NCBI GenBank assembly: GCA_022482625.1
Contig: JAKVOU010000001.1
Span: 1,474,784-1,538,783 of the forward strand
Origin: Spirochaetia bacterium
GTDB taxonomy: Bacteria > Spirochaetota > Spirochaetia > Sphaerochaetales > Sphaerochaetaceae
DNA length: 64,000 nt
Direction: 5' to 3'
This document shows, piece after piece, positions 43,362 to 53,007 of this stretch. Both the position numbers and the translations under genes were made by a program. Positions within the stretch are counted from its first letter, which is position 1. Each line of letters starts with the position of its first letter. The notes beneath the pieces were generated by a model. The model had not been told where the DNA came from. It saw nothing but the letters and a program-made list of their open reading frames with translations, and did not search any database.

Positions 43362-43422
43362 TACGGTCGTTGTATAACCAACCTAATAAGGTTGGCAAGC
43401 TGAAATAAGAATTTTTTTCCGG

Positions 43423-43496
43423 CTCTGTTAGCTCAGCTGGATAGAGCACTTCCCTCCTAAGGAAGGGGTCGGGCGTTCGAATCGCCCACGGGGCAA
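43423..43496 (+). tRNA. tRNA-Arg (anticodon CCT)
   Basis: The cloverleaf is complete: acceptor GCTCTGT / ACGGGGC with two G-U pairs, D-arm GCTC...GAGC, and anticodon stem CTTCC / GGAAG with loop CTCCTAA (anticodon CCT, reading AGG). T-arm GGGCG-TTCGAAT-CGCCC, discriminator A. CCA is not encoded. Confidence 0.95.
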
Positions 43497-43500
43497 CAGC

Positions 43501-43536
43501 CTATGTTTCTGAGGGTAATCAGGACATAGGTTTTTT
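43501..43536 (+). terminator. Intrinsic terminator of tRNA-Arg
   Basis: CTATGT ... CTGA / TCAG ... ACATAG followed by GTTTTTT. Confidence 0.8.
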
Positions 43537-43561
43537 ATTGCCCTTATAAAACCAAATCCTT

Positions 43562-44573
43562 TTATTTCATCATATCCATGCATTCTTTTTCAAATTCATC
43601 CCTAAGTCGGAGGTACTCTCTGGTAGGTTCCTGGCATGAAAGGGAAAATCCAAGTTGGGTACTCAATCTTGTCAAATACTGATATGAAAGGTTGTTCATT
43701 ACGTATATTTCCCTAGGAATACCATCCCTGCTGAATACCCGATGGATCAGGGAAATCATTTCAGACTGATGTGTACGGTAATCCCAGACACTCCGCAGGT
43801 CCAGAAGGCTATTATGTGAAACAGAACAAATTGAAACGATATTCACATGCCTCAAATCAATGCTATCTGCATGTATGTTCTGTACTATCGGAGCGCGATA
43901 GACTTTCTTCATAAAATAAATATCAAAAATCAAGACATCAGCAGTCTTATGCTCCCGAAGTTTTGAACCAGTAAATTCATCAAAAGGTTCCAGCACAGGA
44001 TACTGAGTCTCTTCATACTTGGGAAACCCAATAGCGGAAAACATTGCGGCATCCGCATCATAGCAAAGTATCTGCCTTGTAGGCTCAACACACATCTTGA
44101 ACAGATACTGACGGGGCAACATGCCCCCAAGAGCTTCTATTGCCTGCAAGGCAACATCAAGTAATTTTCTGGTCGGTTCGTTTCCTGTAGGTCCAAGCAA
44201 AATCTCCACCCCACCTCTCCGGTACATATGGAATTCAGGAACAACAGCACTCCAATTACCCTTGCAAGGCATCAGGTTGCCACGACAATAGGGAAATATG
44301 ACCTGCAGGGCATCCATGCCACATAACAGCTCCATCTGGCGACTCGATCCCTCAAAGGTTCCGGAAGTTTCTGTTTCTTGGAAACGACAATATTCGATAT
44401 AGCGATTTAAAGTATAATCTTCTTCAAGGAAAAAAGAGGGTTCGGTTATTGACTGAAAAGTATGTTTTTCTGCCTCCAAAGGCAAGGCACAGCAACTCCG
44501 CATTCGTGAAGTTTTCAAAATCAATCTTTCCATATAATTGCAAGGCAATGTCTTCTGCCCGTTCGCCTACCAT
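43562..44573 (-). CDS. Protein of unknown function, split by a single-base frameshift
   Basis: A good ATG (44573, six bases after GGAGG) opens a frame beginning MVGERAEDIALQLYGKIDFE. It runs to a stop near 44424. From about 44470 the next frame runs without interruption for about 290 codons to the stop at 43562; it has no ribosome site of its own. Removing one A from the AAAAA tract (44465-44469 on the plus strand as TTTTT) joins both parts, giving about 336 aa. This may be a phase-variable or damaged gene, a programmed slip or a sequencing error. The product has no recognised domain. Confidence 0.6.
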
Positions 44574-44704
44574 TGCTGGCCTCCGGATAAAATGATACTG
44601 CCGCAAAGAAAAAAAAAGCAAGTATCCCTACAGGTATCGACCAATCTATTCTGTCTTGCCCAAGCTTCAGAAGGTTGTTATCCTAAGACACAAAAGGAAC
44701 ACAG

Positions 44705-45739
44705 ATGTATAGTTTCATGAATGATTACAGTGAGGGAGCACATCCTGACATACTGAAAGCACTGGAAGCAACTGGCTTCACGCAAGAAGAAGGCTACGGC
44801 CTGGACAAGCATAGCCTCAGGGCAAAGGATCTGATAAGGGAGCTTGTCAAAGACAAGGATGCTGAAGTCATCTTCCTTACAGGAGGTACCCAGACAAACC
44901 TGCTTGCCATCAGCAGTGCACTCAGACCACATGAAGCTTGTATGGGTGCAACGACGGCCCATATAGCCACCCATGAAACTGGAGCAATCGAGGCTACAGG
45001 TCATAAAATCGTCACTGCCGAAACAACCGACGGGAAACTTTCACCGCCCCTTCTCCAACCTTTGCTTGATGCACACTATTTTGAGCATATGGTAAAGCCC
45101 AGACTTGTCTATATCTCAAATCCAACTGAACTGGGCACGATATATACAAAAAAAGAACTTATTGAACTCAGGACATTCTGTGATCAGAAAGGACTGATAC
45201 TCTACTGTGACGGAGCCAGGCTCGGCTGTGCGCTCGAAGCGGCAGGGAATGACCTTTCCTTGCAGGATATGTATATGCTTACCGATGCCTTTTCCATCGG
45301 TGGCACAAAAATCGGAGCTTTGTTAGGTGAAGCTTTGGTCATCAGAAAAAAAGAAATGCAGGAGGACATACGCTACCTTGCAAAGCAACGGGGAGCATTG
45401 CTTGCCAAGGGAGCAGTATTGGGCATACAGTTTGAACAACTCCTACAGGACGGTTTATACTTCAAGCTAGCCGGGCACAGCATTGACTGTGCCCAGAAAC
45501 TTGCAGAGGAAATGGGAAAAATGGGTATCCCGTTCCTCATTGATTCACCTACAAATCAGATATTCCCTATTCTCGAAGATACAGTAATTGCACAGCTGGA
45601 AAAAGACTATTCCTTTTACACATGGCAAAAAACAGACAGCAACCACAGTGCCGTCAGGCTGGTTACCTCATGGGCAACACCGATGAAAACAGTCCATAAC
45701 TTCATCCAGGCTTTAGGAGCATTATTGGAAAAGGACTAA
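44705..45739 (+). CDS. ltaE: Low-specificity L-threonine aldolase
   Basis: PLP enzyme that cleaves threonine to glycine and acetaldehyde. Motifs: NDYSEGAHPDILKAL near the N-terminus, FLTGGTQTNLLAI, the block CDGARLGCALEA, and the PLP lysine in FSIGGTKIGALLGEA. The late segment SNHSAVRLVTSW also fits. The 344-aa length is normal. GGAAC lies before the ATG. It converges on the PIN gene with four bases between stops. Confidence 0.9.
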   Translation: MYSFMNDYSEGAHPDILKALEATGFTQEEGYGLDKHSLRAKDLIRELVKDKDAEVIFLTGGTQTNLLAISSALRPHEACMGATTAHIATHETGAIEATGHKIVTAETTDGKLSPPLLQPLLDAHYFEHMVKPRLVYISNPTELGTIYTKKELIELRTFCDQKGLILYCDGARLGCALEAAGNDLSLQDMYMLTDAFSIGGTKIGALLGEALVIRKKEMQEDIRYLAKQRGALLAKGAVLGIQFEQLLQDGLYFKLAGHSIDCAQKLAEEMGKMGIPFLIDSPTNQIFPILEDTVIAQLEKDYSFYTWQKTDSNHSAVRLVTSWATPMKTVHNFIQALGALLEKD

Positions 45740-45743
45740 AATA

Positions 45744-46826
45744 CTACTGAGCAAGGAGGAAAGCCAAAAGTACCAGCAACGCGAAAGCAATACAAGCAGC
45801 AATCCTTCGTCTCTTCCTATAGGTTATTTTCTTACCGACGGTCATGGTATGACGCAACTTTTCTTTCTCTGCTTCAATCCGGTCAATTTCCTGTTGGCGA
45901 ACCCGGTTCCTTTCCGCCTCAATTTCCTGAGCTTTCTTAGCTTCCTCATGCTGTTGTTTTTTTAGTTCCATGTGAGTAAGTACACAACGGGAGCAAGGAA
46001 CATAGCCAGGATAATCACTCATTTCATCATAGTAGCTTTCCTGGCAGGACGGACAGATATAAAGCCGTTTGAGAGAGCCATCGTCCTCCAGTTTGCATAC
46101 TTCCAACCGTTTCTTGATAAAATCAAGATCCTCTCCGCTATGGGTCAAACGATACCACAGACTTCTATGAGGAATCTGAAAACCTCTTGAAAGTTCATCA
46201 TCCAAACGTACGACACGTTCGCTTAGTCCCCTGTCCTGGGTGATCAAAAGAATATTGAAATTTACCCCACGTTTCCTGAACAAAGAAATAAGATGATCAT
46301 CAGCAATGCCGATGCTTCCGGTATCCCGTATCCTTATGAAACCTTTGCGAGCCAGATTCTTGATCAGGCTCGGCAGGATCATAGCCCTTATCTGTACTTC
46401 CCGGTCCTTCTCGTTGTTATTCTTCAGGCCATGGAGTTCCTCCATTGTCTTTTCCAAGATGACCAGGCGCATGCGCCTGCGTCTCAGCATGGGCATTACA
46501 TTAGCCAGGAAATAGAAGAACCAATCTTTATGGATCAGAGGAGCCGTATCAACATAGATTTCATCAAAATCTTTCAGCTGCGCATCCAAAGTATCGGTAA
46601 AGGTACCGTCTTTTTTATACAGGTCAAATTTCAAAAGGCTGCAGCTCAGTATCTCACGGCAAAGGGGAAGATCCTCAAGAAGGATTCCCTCACCGACCTT
46701 GATACCTGCACCTTGAAGCAAGGTAGTTACCCGACTCTCACTGACAGAGAAATCGGAAGACAATTGTTTTACAAGTACATCACCACTTACTTTTGCTACC
46801 GGCTTTCTATGATGGAATACTGACAT
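45744..46826 (-). CDS. PIN-domain protein with zinc ribbon and C-terminal membrane anchor
   Basis: Residues about 85-215 are a PIN nuclease fold with its acidic residues in place (IYVDTAPLIHK, KTMEELHGL, GIADDHLI, LLITQDRGLS). A zinc ribbon follows (ICPSCQ ... PCSRC, about 258-285), then a lysine/glutamate-rich coiled coil (about 285-330), a basic stretch KKITYRKRRR and one terminal transmembrane segment (about 342-359). This predicts a tail-anchored ribonuclease facing the cytoplasm. It starts three bases after the topA stop, so both are probably one transcript. Confidence 0.8.
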   Translation of the reverse strand: MSVFHHRKPVAKVSGDVLVKQLSSDFSVSESRVTTLLQGAGIKVGEGILLEDLPLCREILSCSLLKFDLYKKDGTFTDTLDAQLKDFDEIYVDTAPLIHKDWFFYFLANVMPMLRRRRMRLVILEKTMEELHGLKNNNEKDREVQIRAMILPSLIKNLARKGFIRIRDTGSIGIADDHLISLFRKRGVNFNILLITQDRGLSERVVRLDDELSRGFQIPHRSLWYRLTHSGEDLDFIKKRLEVCKLEDDGSLKRLYICPSCQESYYDEMSDYPGYVPCSRCVLTHMELKKQQHEEAKKAQEIEAERNRVRQQEIDRIEAEKEKLRHTMTVGKKITYRKRRRIAACIAFALLVLLAFLLAQ

Positions 46827-46829
46827 AAG

Positions 46830-49382
46830 CTATTTACCACTCTTATGAATGATCTCAGCAATAGCTTTTTTATCCAATTCCATTGCTTTTTGCTCCGTTT
46901 TTTTGAAACCAGCAGGAAGGCTCACGTTTTTAGTGCCCCATTTCAGATAAAACCCATACCTTCCGTTATACAGACCGACATCCTGTCCGTCAACCTTTCC
47001 GAAGCTTTTCAATGCAACGGCCTTGGTCCTGACACCTTTTCCTTTTCCCTTTCCGGCAGTTGCCGAACCAGCAGCAAGCAAATGCAAACCTTCATCAAGG
47101 TCTATCGAGAAAAGCTGTGCATCATGGTCTCTCCGGTCCAGTCTGGCAGTCTTTTCACCATCGCTGATGTAAGGGCCATATTTACCTTTGTTTGCAATAA
47201 TCTGCCTGCCATCTTCCGTATTGCCGAGTATTCGGGGAAGACGAAGATAACGGGTAGCTGTTTCGATATCTGAAGCAGCTTCGCTTTCCTGCATCCATGT
47301 AGGGATACTTGCGCGTTTTGGTTTTTCTTTTCCTTTCATCTGACCAAGTTGCCAGTACGGTCCAAAACGGCCATTGCACAACAATACATCCTCTCCGTCA
47401 AGTTTTCCGATGACCTTCGGTTGATTTGACTGTTTGCCCTGCTTGATCAGATTCTTGACATCTTCATCGGTAATCGTGCCAGGCATCCAGTCCTTGGGCA
47501 AGTTAATATATTCCCTCTTGCCATCCTGCTCTTTTCCCAATACATACGGCCCATAAGGACCTATCATGATAGGATTTTCAGGACTGACTTGCGGCAAGCA
47601 GAGAGTCTTTGCAACTAGTTTATCATCTGCTTTCTTCTGATTTTCTATCCTTTTCTCCAATCCATCATTCCCAAAATAGAAATCAGTAAGAAGTGTCAGT
47701 TCATTTTCTTTTTCTTCTGCTATCTTGTCGAGATCGCCTTCCATCTTCCGAGTAAAGTCGTAGTCAACGTACTGGGGAAAACTGTTGTCAAGATATTGGC
47801 ATACAGCAAAACCGACAAAAGTCGGAACCAACGCGTGCCCATCTTTCTCCAGGTAATCCCGTTTCAGCAATGTATCGATGATGGTGGCATAGGTTGAGGG
47901 TCTCCCGATACCTAGCTTTTCAAGTTCCTGGACAAGTGAAGCCTCAGTGAATCGGCTGGGAGCCTTTGTTTCATGTGCATTCTTCAGTAAGTCAAGAAGC
48001 GTAAGCTGTTGCCCTTCCTCCAGGGCAGGGAGAAGTTTCTCCTTGTCTTCAAGGGCGGCCTCAGGGTCTTCCTTGCCTTCTACATAGGCCCTGAGGAATC
48101 CTGGAAACACGATCTGCGTACCACTGGCCGTAAAGGTTCCTTCACCTGCTTTTATTTTCACCGTTGTAATGTTTTTCTTGGCGTCTGCCATCTGGGTAGC
48201 CATTGTCCGGGACCAGACCAGACGGTATAGAGCCAGATCTTTCCCCTTGAGGCCACTATCCTGCGGATTGCAGAAATGTTCACCTGCCGGACGGATGGCT
48301 TCATGTGCTTCCTGGGCCTCGGCACTCTTGGCCTTGAACTGACGGGGTGAAGGAGAGAGATAGGCTTTTCCGTAAAGGGCTTCGACTCCTTCGCGTGCTC
48401 CGTTTATACCTTCCTGGCTCAAAGTCGGGCTATCAGTCCTCATGTACGTAATCAGCCCATTTTCATACAGCCTCTGCGCGACGCTCATTGTCTCCTTCGA
48501 ACTGAACCCAAGCTTCCTGATTGCTTCCTGCTGGAGCGTGCTGGTAATGAACGGAAATGCAGGATGTGAAATAGTAGGTTTCGATTCAATTCCTGAAACG
48601 ATGTAGGGCTCCTTTTTAAGTTCGGCAACCAGGATATCAACTTCTCTCTCATCCAACCTGAGCACCGATGGAGATTGCTTATATACACCTGTCGTCGAGT
48701 CGAAGTCCTTGCTCCCTGCAAGGTTCTTTCCCTTGTAGGCAGTAAGTCGGGCCTCAAATGTTCCCTTACCGCTGTCAAGATCTGCCTTGGCATCAAAATA
48801 TACACTTTTCTTGAAAAGAATCCTCTGTTTCTCACGTTCAACAGTCAGTTTCAGGCCAGGAGACTGTACCCTTCCTGCTGAAAGCTTACGGTTTGCAAGC
48901 TTGCTGCCGACAAGGGAAGAGACATCATAACCGAACAGACGGTCGATAATCCTCCGTGCTTCCTGGGCATGTACCATATTGATATCAAGCTCTCTGCCAC
49001 CTTCCAATGCCTTGAGAATGGCAGACTTTGTAATTTCATGAAATACCATCCGTCTGTAAGGGACTTTTGGTTTGAGTACCTGGAGCAGATGCCATGAAAT
49101 ACTTTCACCTTCCCTATCTTCATCAGTAGCAAGCAGTAGGTATTGTGCATCTGCAAGCTCATCCTTAAGTTTCCTGACAATATCCTTCTTGTCACTGGAC
49201 AATACATAATGAGGCTTGAAGCCATTATCTACGTCAACGGCATCGTTTGATGGATCAAGCTCCCTGATATGGCCATAACTGGCCACAACAGTACAGTTGC
49301 CCGGCAGGAATTTCTTTATGGTCTTGGCTTTTGTCGGTGATTCTACGATGATCAGCGTTTTCGGCCTTGGTTCATTTCCCAT
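46830..49382 (-). CDS. topA: DNA topoisomerase I
   Basis: Type IA topoisomerase that relaxes negative supercoils. TOPRIM at the N-terminus (IIVESPTKAKTIKKF ... LLLATDEDREGESISWHL), the core with the catalytic tyrosine block GLITYMRTDSP, and the LGIGRPSTYATIIDTL motif. The C-terminus (about 600-850) has repeated GPYGPY / FGPYWQLG / GKYGPYISDG segments instead of zinc fingers, as in many spirochaete and alphaproteobacterial TopA. At 850 aa it is full length. GGAGAAG lies just before the ATG. Confidence 0.95.
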   Translation of the reverse strand: MGNEPRPKTLIIVESPTKAKTIKKFLPGNCTVVASYGHIRELDPSNDAVDVDNGFKPHYVLSSDKKDIVRKLKDELADAQYLLLATDEDREGESISWHLLQVLKPKVPYRRMVFHEITKSAILKALEGGRELDINMVHAQEARRIIDRLFGYDVSSLVGSKLANRKLSAGRVQSPGLKLTVEREKQRILFKKSVYFDAKADLDSGKGTFEARLTAYKGKNLAGSKDFDSTTGVYKQSPSVLRLDEREVDILVAELKKEPYIVSGIESKPTISHPAFPFITSTLQQEAIRKLGFSSKETMSVAQRLYENGLITYMRTDSPTLSQEGINGAREGVEALYGKAYLSPSPRQFKAKSAEAQEAHEAIRPAGEHFCNPQDSGLKGKDLALYRLVWSRTMATQMADAKKNITTVKIKAGEGTFTASGTQIVFPGFLRAYVEGKEDPEAALEDKEKLLPALEEGQQLTLLDLLKNAHETKAPSRFTEASLVQELEKLGIGRPSTYATIIDTLLKRDYLEKDGHALVPTFVGFAVCQYLDNSFPQYVDYDFTRKMEGDLDKIAEEKENELTLLTDFYFGNDGLEKRIENQKKADDKLVAKTLCLPQVSPENPIMIGPYGPYVLGKEQDGKREYINLPKDWMPGTITDEDVKNLIKQGKQSNQPKVIGKLDGEDVLLCNGRFGPYWQLGQMKGKEKPKRASIPTWMQESEAASDIETATRYLRLPRILGNTEDGRQIIANKGKYGPYISDGEKTARLDRRDHDAQLFSIDLDEGLHLLAAGSATAGKGKGKGVRTKAVALKSFGKVDGQDVGLYNGRYGFYLKWGTKNVSLPAGFKKTEQKAMELDKKAIAEIIHKSGK

Positions 49383-49425
49383 AATCTTCTCCGTCGTATT
49401 CTTGTAAAGTATACATAGTCTACAT

Positions 49426-49454
49426 GTTATAAAAAGCAGTCAGGGTTTTGTCAA
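49426..49454 (-). promoter_or_regulatory. topA promoter
   Basis: On the minus strand TTGACA (49454-49449), a 17-base spacer and TATAAC (49431-49426), giving a leader of about 37 bases. Confidence 0.75.
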
Positions 49455-49566
49455 CGTATAAATATCTCTTTATAGGTACGAAATTGCAATAAATGAGATA
49501 GCAAACGGATAAATTTGCTCCAGAAAGGATACCTTTGCGTTTTTTGCTTGTTTTTTTTGAAAAAGG

Positions 49567-49586
49567 CAGGCAAAGGTCTTTGCCTG
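49567..49586. other. Hairpin in the topA / lipoprotein intergenic region
   Basis: CAGGCAAAG-gt-CTTTGCCTG is a perfect 9-bp stem. On the minus strand CCTTTTTC follows it, as in a terminator, although no gene ends there. Confidence 0.4.
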
Positions 49587-49653
49587 GTCCCTTGGCCCCT
49601 TGCACGGAGAAAGTAAAACCGGGTACATTCACTAAAAGAAAGGAGCACCGCAC

Positions 49654-50364
49654 GTGAAACATATAGGTATAGCTTGCTTGACAACTTTGGCAATCCTGAC
49701 ATTTTCTTCCTGTGTCGTGACAGAAAACCTGTCGATACAGCAAAATGGCAGCGGTTCATCTACGGCCGATATCGGCGTCCAGGATTTCTTCATTTCCGTT
49801 CTCAAGGACTTTTCCGACCTTTCGTCCCAGACCGACGCACATACGACTGTAATGGATGCTTCGATGCACAATCTTTCCTCAGCCCTGGAAAAAGGAAAAA
49901 CGACAAGCAACGTCAAATTTACGAAAACTGACAACAACAATTATGTAGGAAACTTTGATTTTGCGCAGCTCAATGCCTTGATCACCGATTTGGGCGGAGA
50001 CAAGGACCAGACATTGCTTACCCTTGACGGTACTACCTTGAAATTCTACCTGGACATCAACAACTATAACCAGCTGGTAAAAGTCATACCGTTCCTTTCC
50101 GACCCGAACTTCGAGACTTTCGGCCCTGCATACAACCAGGGCATGAGCGAAAAGGATTACCTTGATATGATTTCCTTCATGCTGGGTGATGAAGGACCTG
50201 ATGCTATCAGGAATTCAACCATTACCATAAACATCAAGGCCCCTGCACCGATTACTTTCTGCTCAGGAGGTACCAAAGTCGATGCAACTACCTTCCGATT
50301 CCAGTTCCCGCTTATCGATTTCCTCTTGCTCAACAAACCGATGCAATTTTCTCTGAGTTGGTAA
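49654..50364 (+). CDS. Lipoprotein of unknown function
   Basis: The signal peptide ends in a lipobox (ILTFSSC, about residue 20), so the mature protein is lipid-anchored. About 215 residues follow, with many S, T, D and N and alternating strands. No motif is recognised. The start is GTG at 49654, eight bases after AAAGGAG. Treponemes carry many such genes. Confidence 0.75.
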   Translation: MKHIGIACLTTLAILTFSSCVVTENLSIQQNGSGSSTADIGVQDFFISVLKDFSDLSSQTDAHTTVMDASMHNLSSALEKGKTTSNVKFTKTDNNNYVGNFDFAQLNALITDLGGDKDQTLLTLDGTTLKFYLDINNYNQLVKVIPFLSDPNFETFGPAYNQGMSEKDYLDMISFMLGDEGPDAIRNSTITINIKAPAPITFCSGGTKVDATTFRFQFPLIDFLLLNKPMQFSLSW

Positions 50365-50382
50365 GCAAGGTACAGAAGCAAG

Positions 50383-50420
50383 CAGGGACTGTGGCTCAAT
50401 TCACAGTCCCTGTTATTTTT
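50383..50420 (+). terminator. Terminator between the lipoprotein gene and ychF
   Basis: A perfect 11-bp stem CAGGGACTGTG / CACAGTCCCTG followed by TTATTTTT. Confidence 0.85.
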
Positions 50421-50437
50421 CTCAAAAACATCTTTAT

Positions 50438-51544
50438 TTATACATTGAAACGGAAATGCATGATGTCTCCATCCTGTACCAGATAATCCTTGCCTTCAAG
50501 CCGTAATTTACCGGCTTCTCTGACTTTCAGCTCACTTCCATAAGCAAAGAGGTCTTCGCAATTATATACTTCTGCCTTGATGAAACCCTTCTCAAAATCA
50601 GTATGGATGATCCCTGCAGTCTGCGGAGCCTTATAGCCAGCCTTGAAAGTCCATGCCCTGTCTTCGTCGCTGCCTGCGGTAAAGAAAGTCCGCATGCCAA
50701 GGATATGGTAAGCACTCCTGATAAGCTGATTGAGACCGGATTCCTCTAGCCCAAGGGCTTCCAAGAATTCCTTTCTGTCAGCTTCGCTGTCCATCTCCGC
50801 AATCTCTGCTTCAATCTTGCCGCAGATTACCACGACTTCAGAACCTTCTTTCTCAGCAATCTTTCTCACAGCCCGGACATAATCATTGTCTTCCAATACA
50901 TGGTCTTCATCGACATTGCATACATAGATGACAGGCTTCAAGGTAATAAGGTGCATGTCATAGACAGCTTCAAGTTCATCATCATCAAGCTGCAAGCTAC
51001 GGGCAAGTTTTCCCTCCCCGAGACATTCCTTCAACCGTTCAAGGATAGGCAACAGTTTTTCATTGGCTTTCTGTGCTTCCTTGTTGACTCTGGCCATCTT
51101 CGTAATTTTTGCATATCTCTTCTCAACAGTATCAAGATCAGCCAAAGCAAGTTCAATGTCAATCGTATCTATATCATCTGCAGGATCAATCTTGTTGTTG
51201 ACATGGATGATATCAGGGTCATCAAAGCATCTTACTACATGTGCAATGACGCCTACTTCCCTGATGGAAGCCAAGAATCTGTTACCCAAGCCTTCACCTT
51301 GTGAAGCACCCTTCACCAATCCTGCTATATCTACGAATTCAAAGGTCGCAGGAATCACTTTGGCAGTGGGAATGAGTGATACGATATGGTCAAGCCTGGG
51401 ATCCGGTACATTGACCATTCCGACATTGGGGTCAATCGTGCAGAAAGGATAATTGGCGGCTTCAGCCGGAGCACTCGTCAATGCAGAAAAAATCGTCGAT
51501 TTACCAACATTCGGTAGCCCGACGATGCCACAGTTCAAACCCAT
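50438..51544 (-). CDS. ychF: Ribosome-binding ATPase / GTPase YchF (OLA1 family)
   Basis: P-loop protein that binds ribosomes, prefers ATP, and is linked to stress responses. G1 GLPNVGKSTIFSALT, G3 VDIAGLVKGASQGEGLGNRFL (typical of the family), the coiled-coil insertion, and a C-terminal TGS domain (LKVREAGKLRLEGKDYLVQD). The 368-aa length is normal. GAGG lies six bases before the ATG. It is divergent from hflX, whose promoter lies in the gap. Confidence 0.95.
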   Translation of the reverse strand: MGLNCGIVGLPNVGKSTIFSALTSAPAEAANYPFCTIDPNVGMVNVPDPRLDHIVSLIPTAKVIPATFEFVDIAGLVKGASQGEGLGNRFLASIREVGVIAHVVRCFDDPDIIHVNNKIDPADDIDTIDIELALADLDTVEKRYAKITKMARVNKEAQKANEKLLPILERLKECLGEGKLARSLQLDDDELEAVYDMHLITLKPVIYVCNVDEDHVLEDNDYVRAVRKIAEKEGSEVVVICGKIEAEIAEMDSEADRKEFLEALGLEESGLNQLIRSAYHILGMRTFFTAGSDEDRAWTFKAGYKAPQTAGIIHTDFEKGFIKAEVYNCEDLFAYGSELKVREAGKLRLEGKDYLVQDGDIMHFRFNV

Positions 51545-51593
51545 GTTGTGCCTCTTTATACTTCAAGTTCATTCGGACGCACTATACCATAGA

Positions 51594-51622
51594 TTGACAT
51601 ATCTGAAAACCCGCAGTAGAGT
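51594..51622 (+). promoter_or_regulatory. hflX promoter, leaderless arrangement
   Basis: TTGACA (51594-51599), a 17-base spacer, TAGAGT (51617-51622), then seven bases and the ATG at 51630. The start of transcription should coincide with the start codon. Confidence 0.65.
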
Positions 51623-51629
51623 TTCGACG

Positions 51630-52949
51630 ATGAAAAAAGACAAGCAGGATTTCCCGACAGATTATCGCGGACCTGCACAGATGATTGAGGTTCAGGAAGA
51701 TGTACCTGCTGCATTTCTGGCAATCGTATTGAGAAAAGAGGAAACAGACCACCAGGCAGAACAAAGAGGACAGGAACTACTGTCCTTGGTAACGACAATG
51801 GGACTTAAAAGTGTCGGTTACATGTTCATTCCAATTCGATCAGCCAACAGTGCGACCCTTATAGGCAGCGGCAAGGTAACGGAATTGTTCGAAGAAGCTT
51901 CAAATACAGGTGCTGGGATCATCATCTTTGACTGTGATCTGAATCCACGGGTACAAAGGAACCTTGAACAGGCTACGGGACTTTGTGTAATCGACAGGCA
52001 GGAGGTCATCCTCCAGATTTTTGCAAACAGGGCACAGACAAAAGAAGCAAAGCTTCAGATTGAGCTGGCCAGGCTGGAATATTCCCTGCCACGTCTGACA
52101 CGGGCCTGGACGAACCTGTCCCGTCAGCATGGCGGTGTCAAAGGAACAAAAGGTGAAGGTGAAACCCAACTGGAACTTGACCGCAGGATAGTACAGGCAA
52201 AGATCAGCCAGATAAAAAAGGAATTGCAAAAAGTCAAGACACAGCGAAACAGCCAGAGAAAGCAACGTATGGAACATCAAGTACCGAACGTCGCTATCGT
52301 CGGCTATACCAACAGCGGAAAAAGCTCATTGCTCAGGAGACTGACAGGAGCTGACGTACTGGTTGAGTTCAAGCTGTTTGCCACCTTGGATACCACCAGC
52401 AAACAAGTAAACCTTCCTGATGGAAACAGAATCATCCTTACGGATACCGTCGGTTTTGTCAGCGACCTGCCGCATCAATTGGTAGAGTCTTTCAAATCCA
52501 CATTGGAAGAGGCAACCTATGCCGATGCTTTGCTGATTGTCTGTGACGCATCTCATCCTGACATGTTGGGATGTTACGAAACCACCAGACAGGTACTGGA
52601 AGAATTGGGTTGCAAAGACAAGCCGACCGTTACACTGATCAACAAGATGGATGCTGTAGAAGACACGTTTTCCATCAGCCGGCTTAAGTCAATGGTTCCG
52701 GATGCACTGGAAGTCAGTGTCAAGCAGGACAAGGACATGACAAAGGTCCTTGATGCATTGGAAGATGTCTGCTATGGAAACCTGCCTTTGGTAACCTACG
52801 TCATTCCTGCAGAAAAGCAGGATCTGATTGCCTATCTGCACCGTACGGCAAAGATAGAAGATATCATTTATGCAGACCGAACTGTCACGCTTTCCTGCAG
52901 GATCAAGCCATGTCATGAGGGCCCTGTCAAACAGTTCCATCAGCAATGA
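51630..52949 (+). CDS. hflX: Ribosome-splitting GTPase HflX
   Basis: Binds the 50S subunit and rescues stalled or heat-damaged ribosomes. N-terminal HflX domain (SANSATLIGSGKVTEL; QRNLEQATGLCVIDRQEVILQIF), a glycine-rich block (GVKGTKGEGETQLELDRR), then the GTPase motifs GYTNSGKSSLL, DTVGFVSDLPHQLVESF and NKMDAVE. From the ATG at 51630 it has 439 aa. The frame continues 59 codons upstream, but the promoter lies there. Confidence 0.95.
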   Translation: MKKDKQDFPTDYRGPAQMIEVQEDVPAAFLAIVLRKEETDHQAEQRGQELLSLVTTMGLKSVGYMFIPIRSANSATLIGSGKVTELFEEASNTGAGIIIFDCDLNPRVQRNLEQATGLCVIDRQEVILQIFANRAQTKEAKLQIELARLEYSLPRLTRAWTNLSRQHGGVKGTKGEGETQLELDRRIVQAKISQIKKELQKVKTQRNSQRKQRMEHQVPNVAIVGYTNSGKSSLLRRLTGADVLVEFKLFATLDTTSKQVNLPDGNRIILTDTVGFVSDLPHQLVESFKSTLEEATYADALLIVCDASHPDMLGCYETTRQVLEELGCKDKPTVTLINKMDAVEDTFSISRLKSMVPDALEVSVKQDKDMTKVLDALEDVCYGNLPLVTYVIPAEKQDLIAYLHRTAKIEDIIYADRTVTLSCRIKPCHEGPVKQFHQQ

Positions 52950-52954
52950 TGCAT

Positions 52955-52980
52955 AAAAAGGCAGCCCCTCAAAGGCTGCC
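52955..52980 (-). terminator. Intrinsic terminator of the outer-membrane-type gene
   Basis: On the minus strand GGCAGCC-tttgagg-GGCTGCC followed by TTTTTATG. Confidence 0.75.
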
Positions 52981-53007
52981 CTATCGCATATATTTCAGCA
53001 CAAACTA

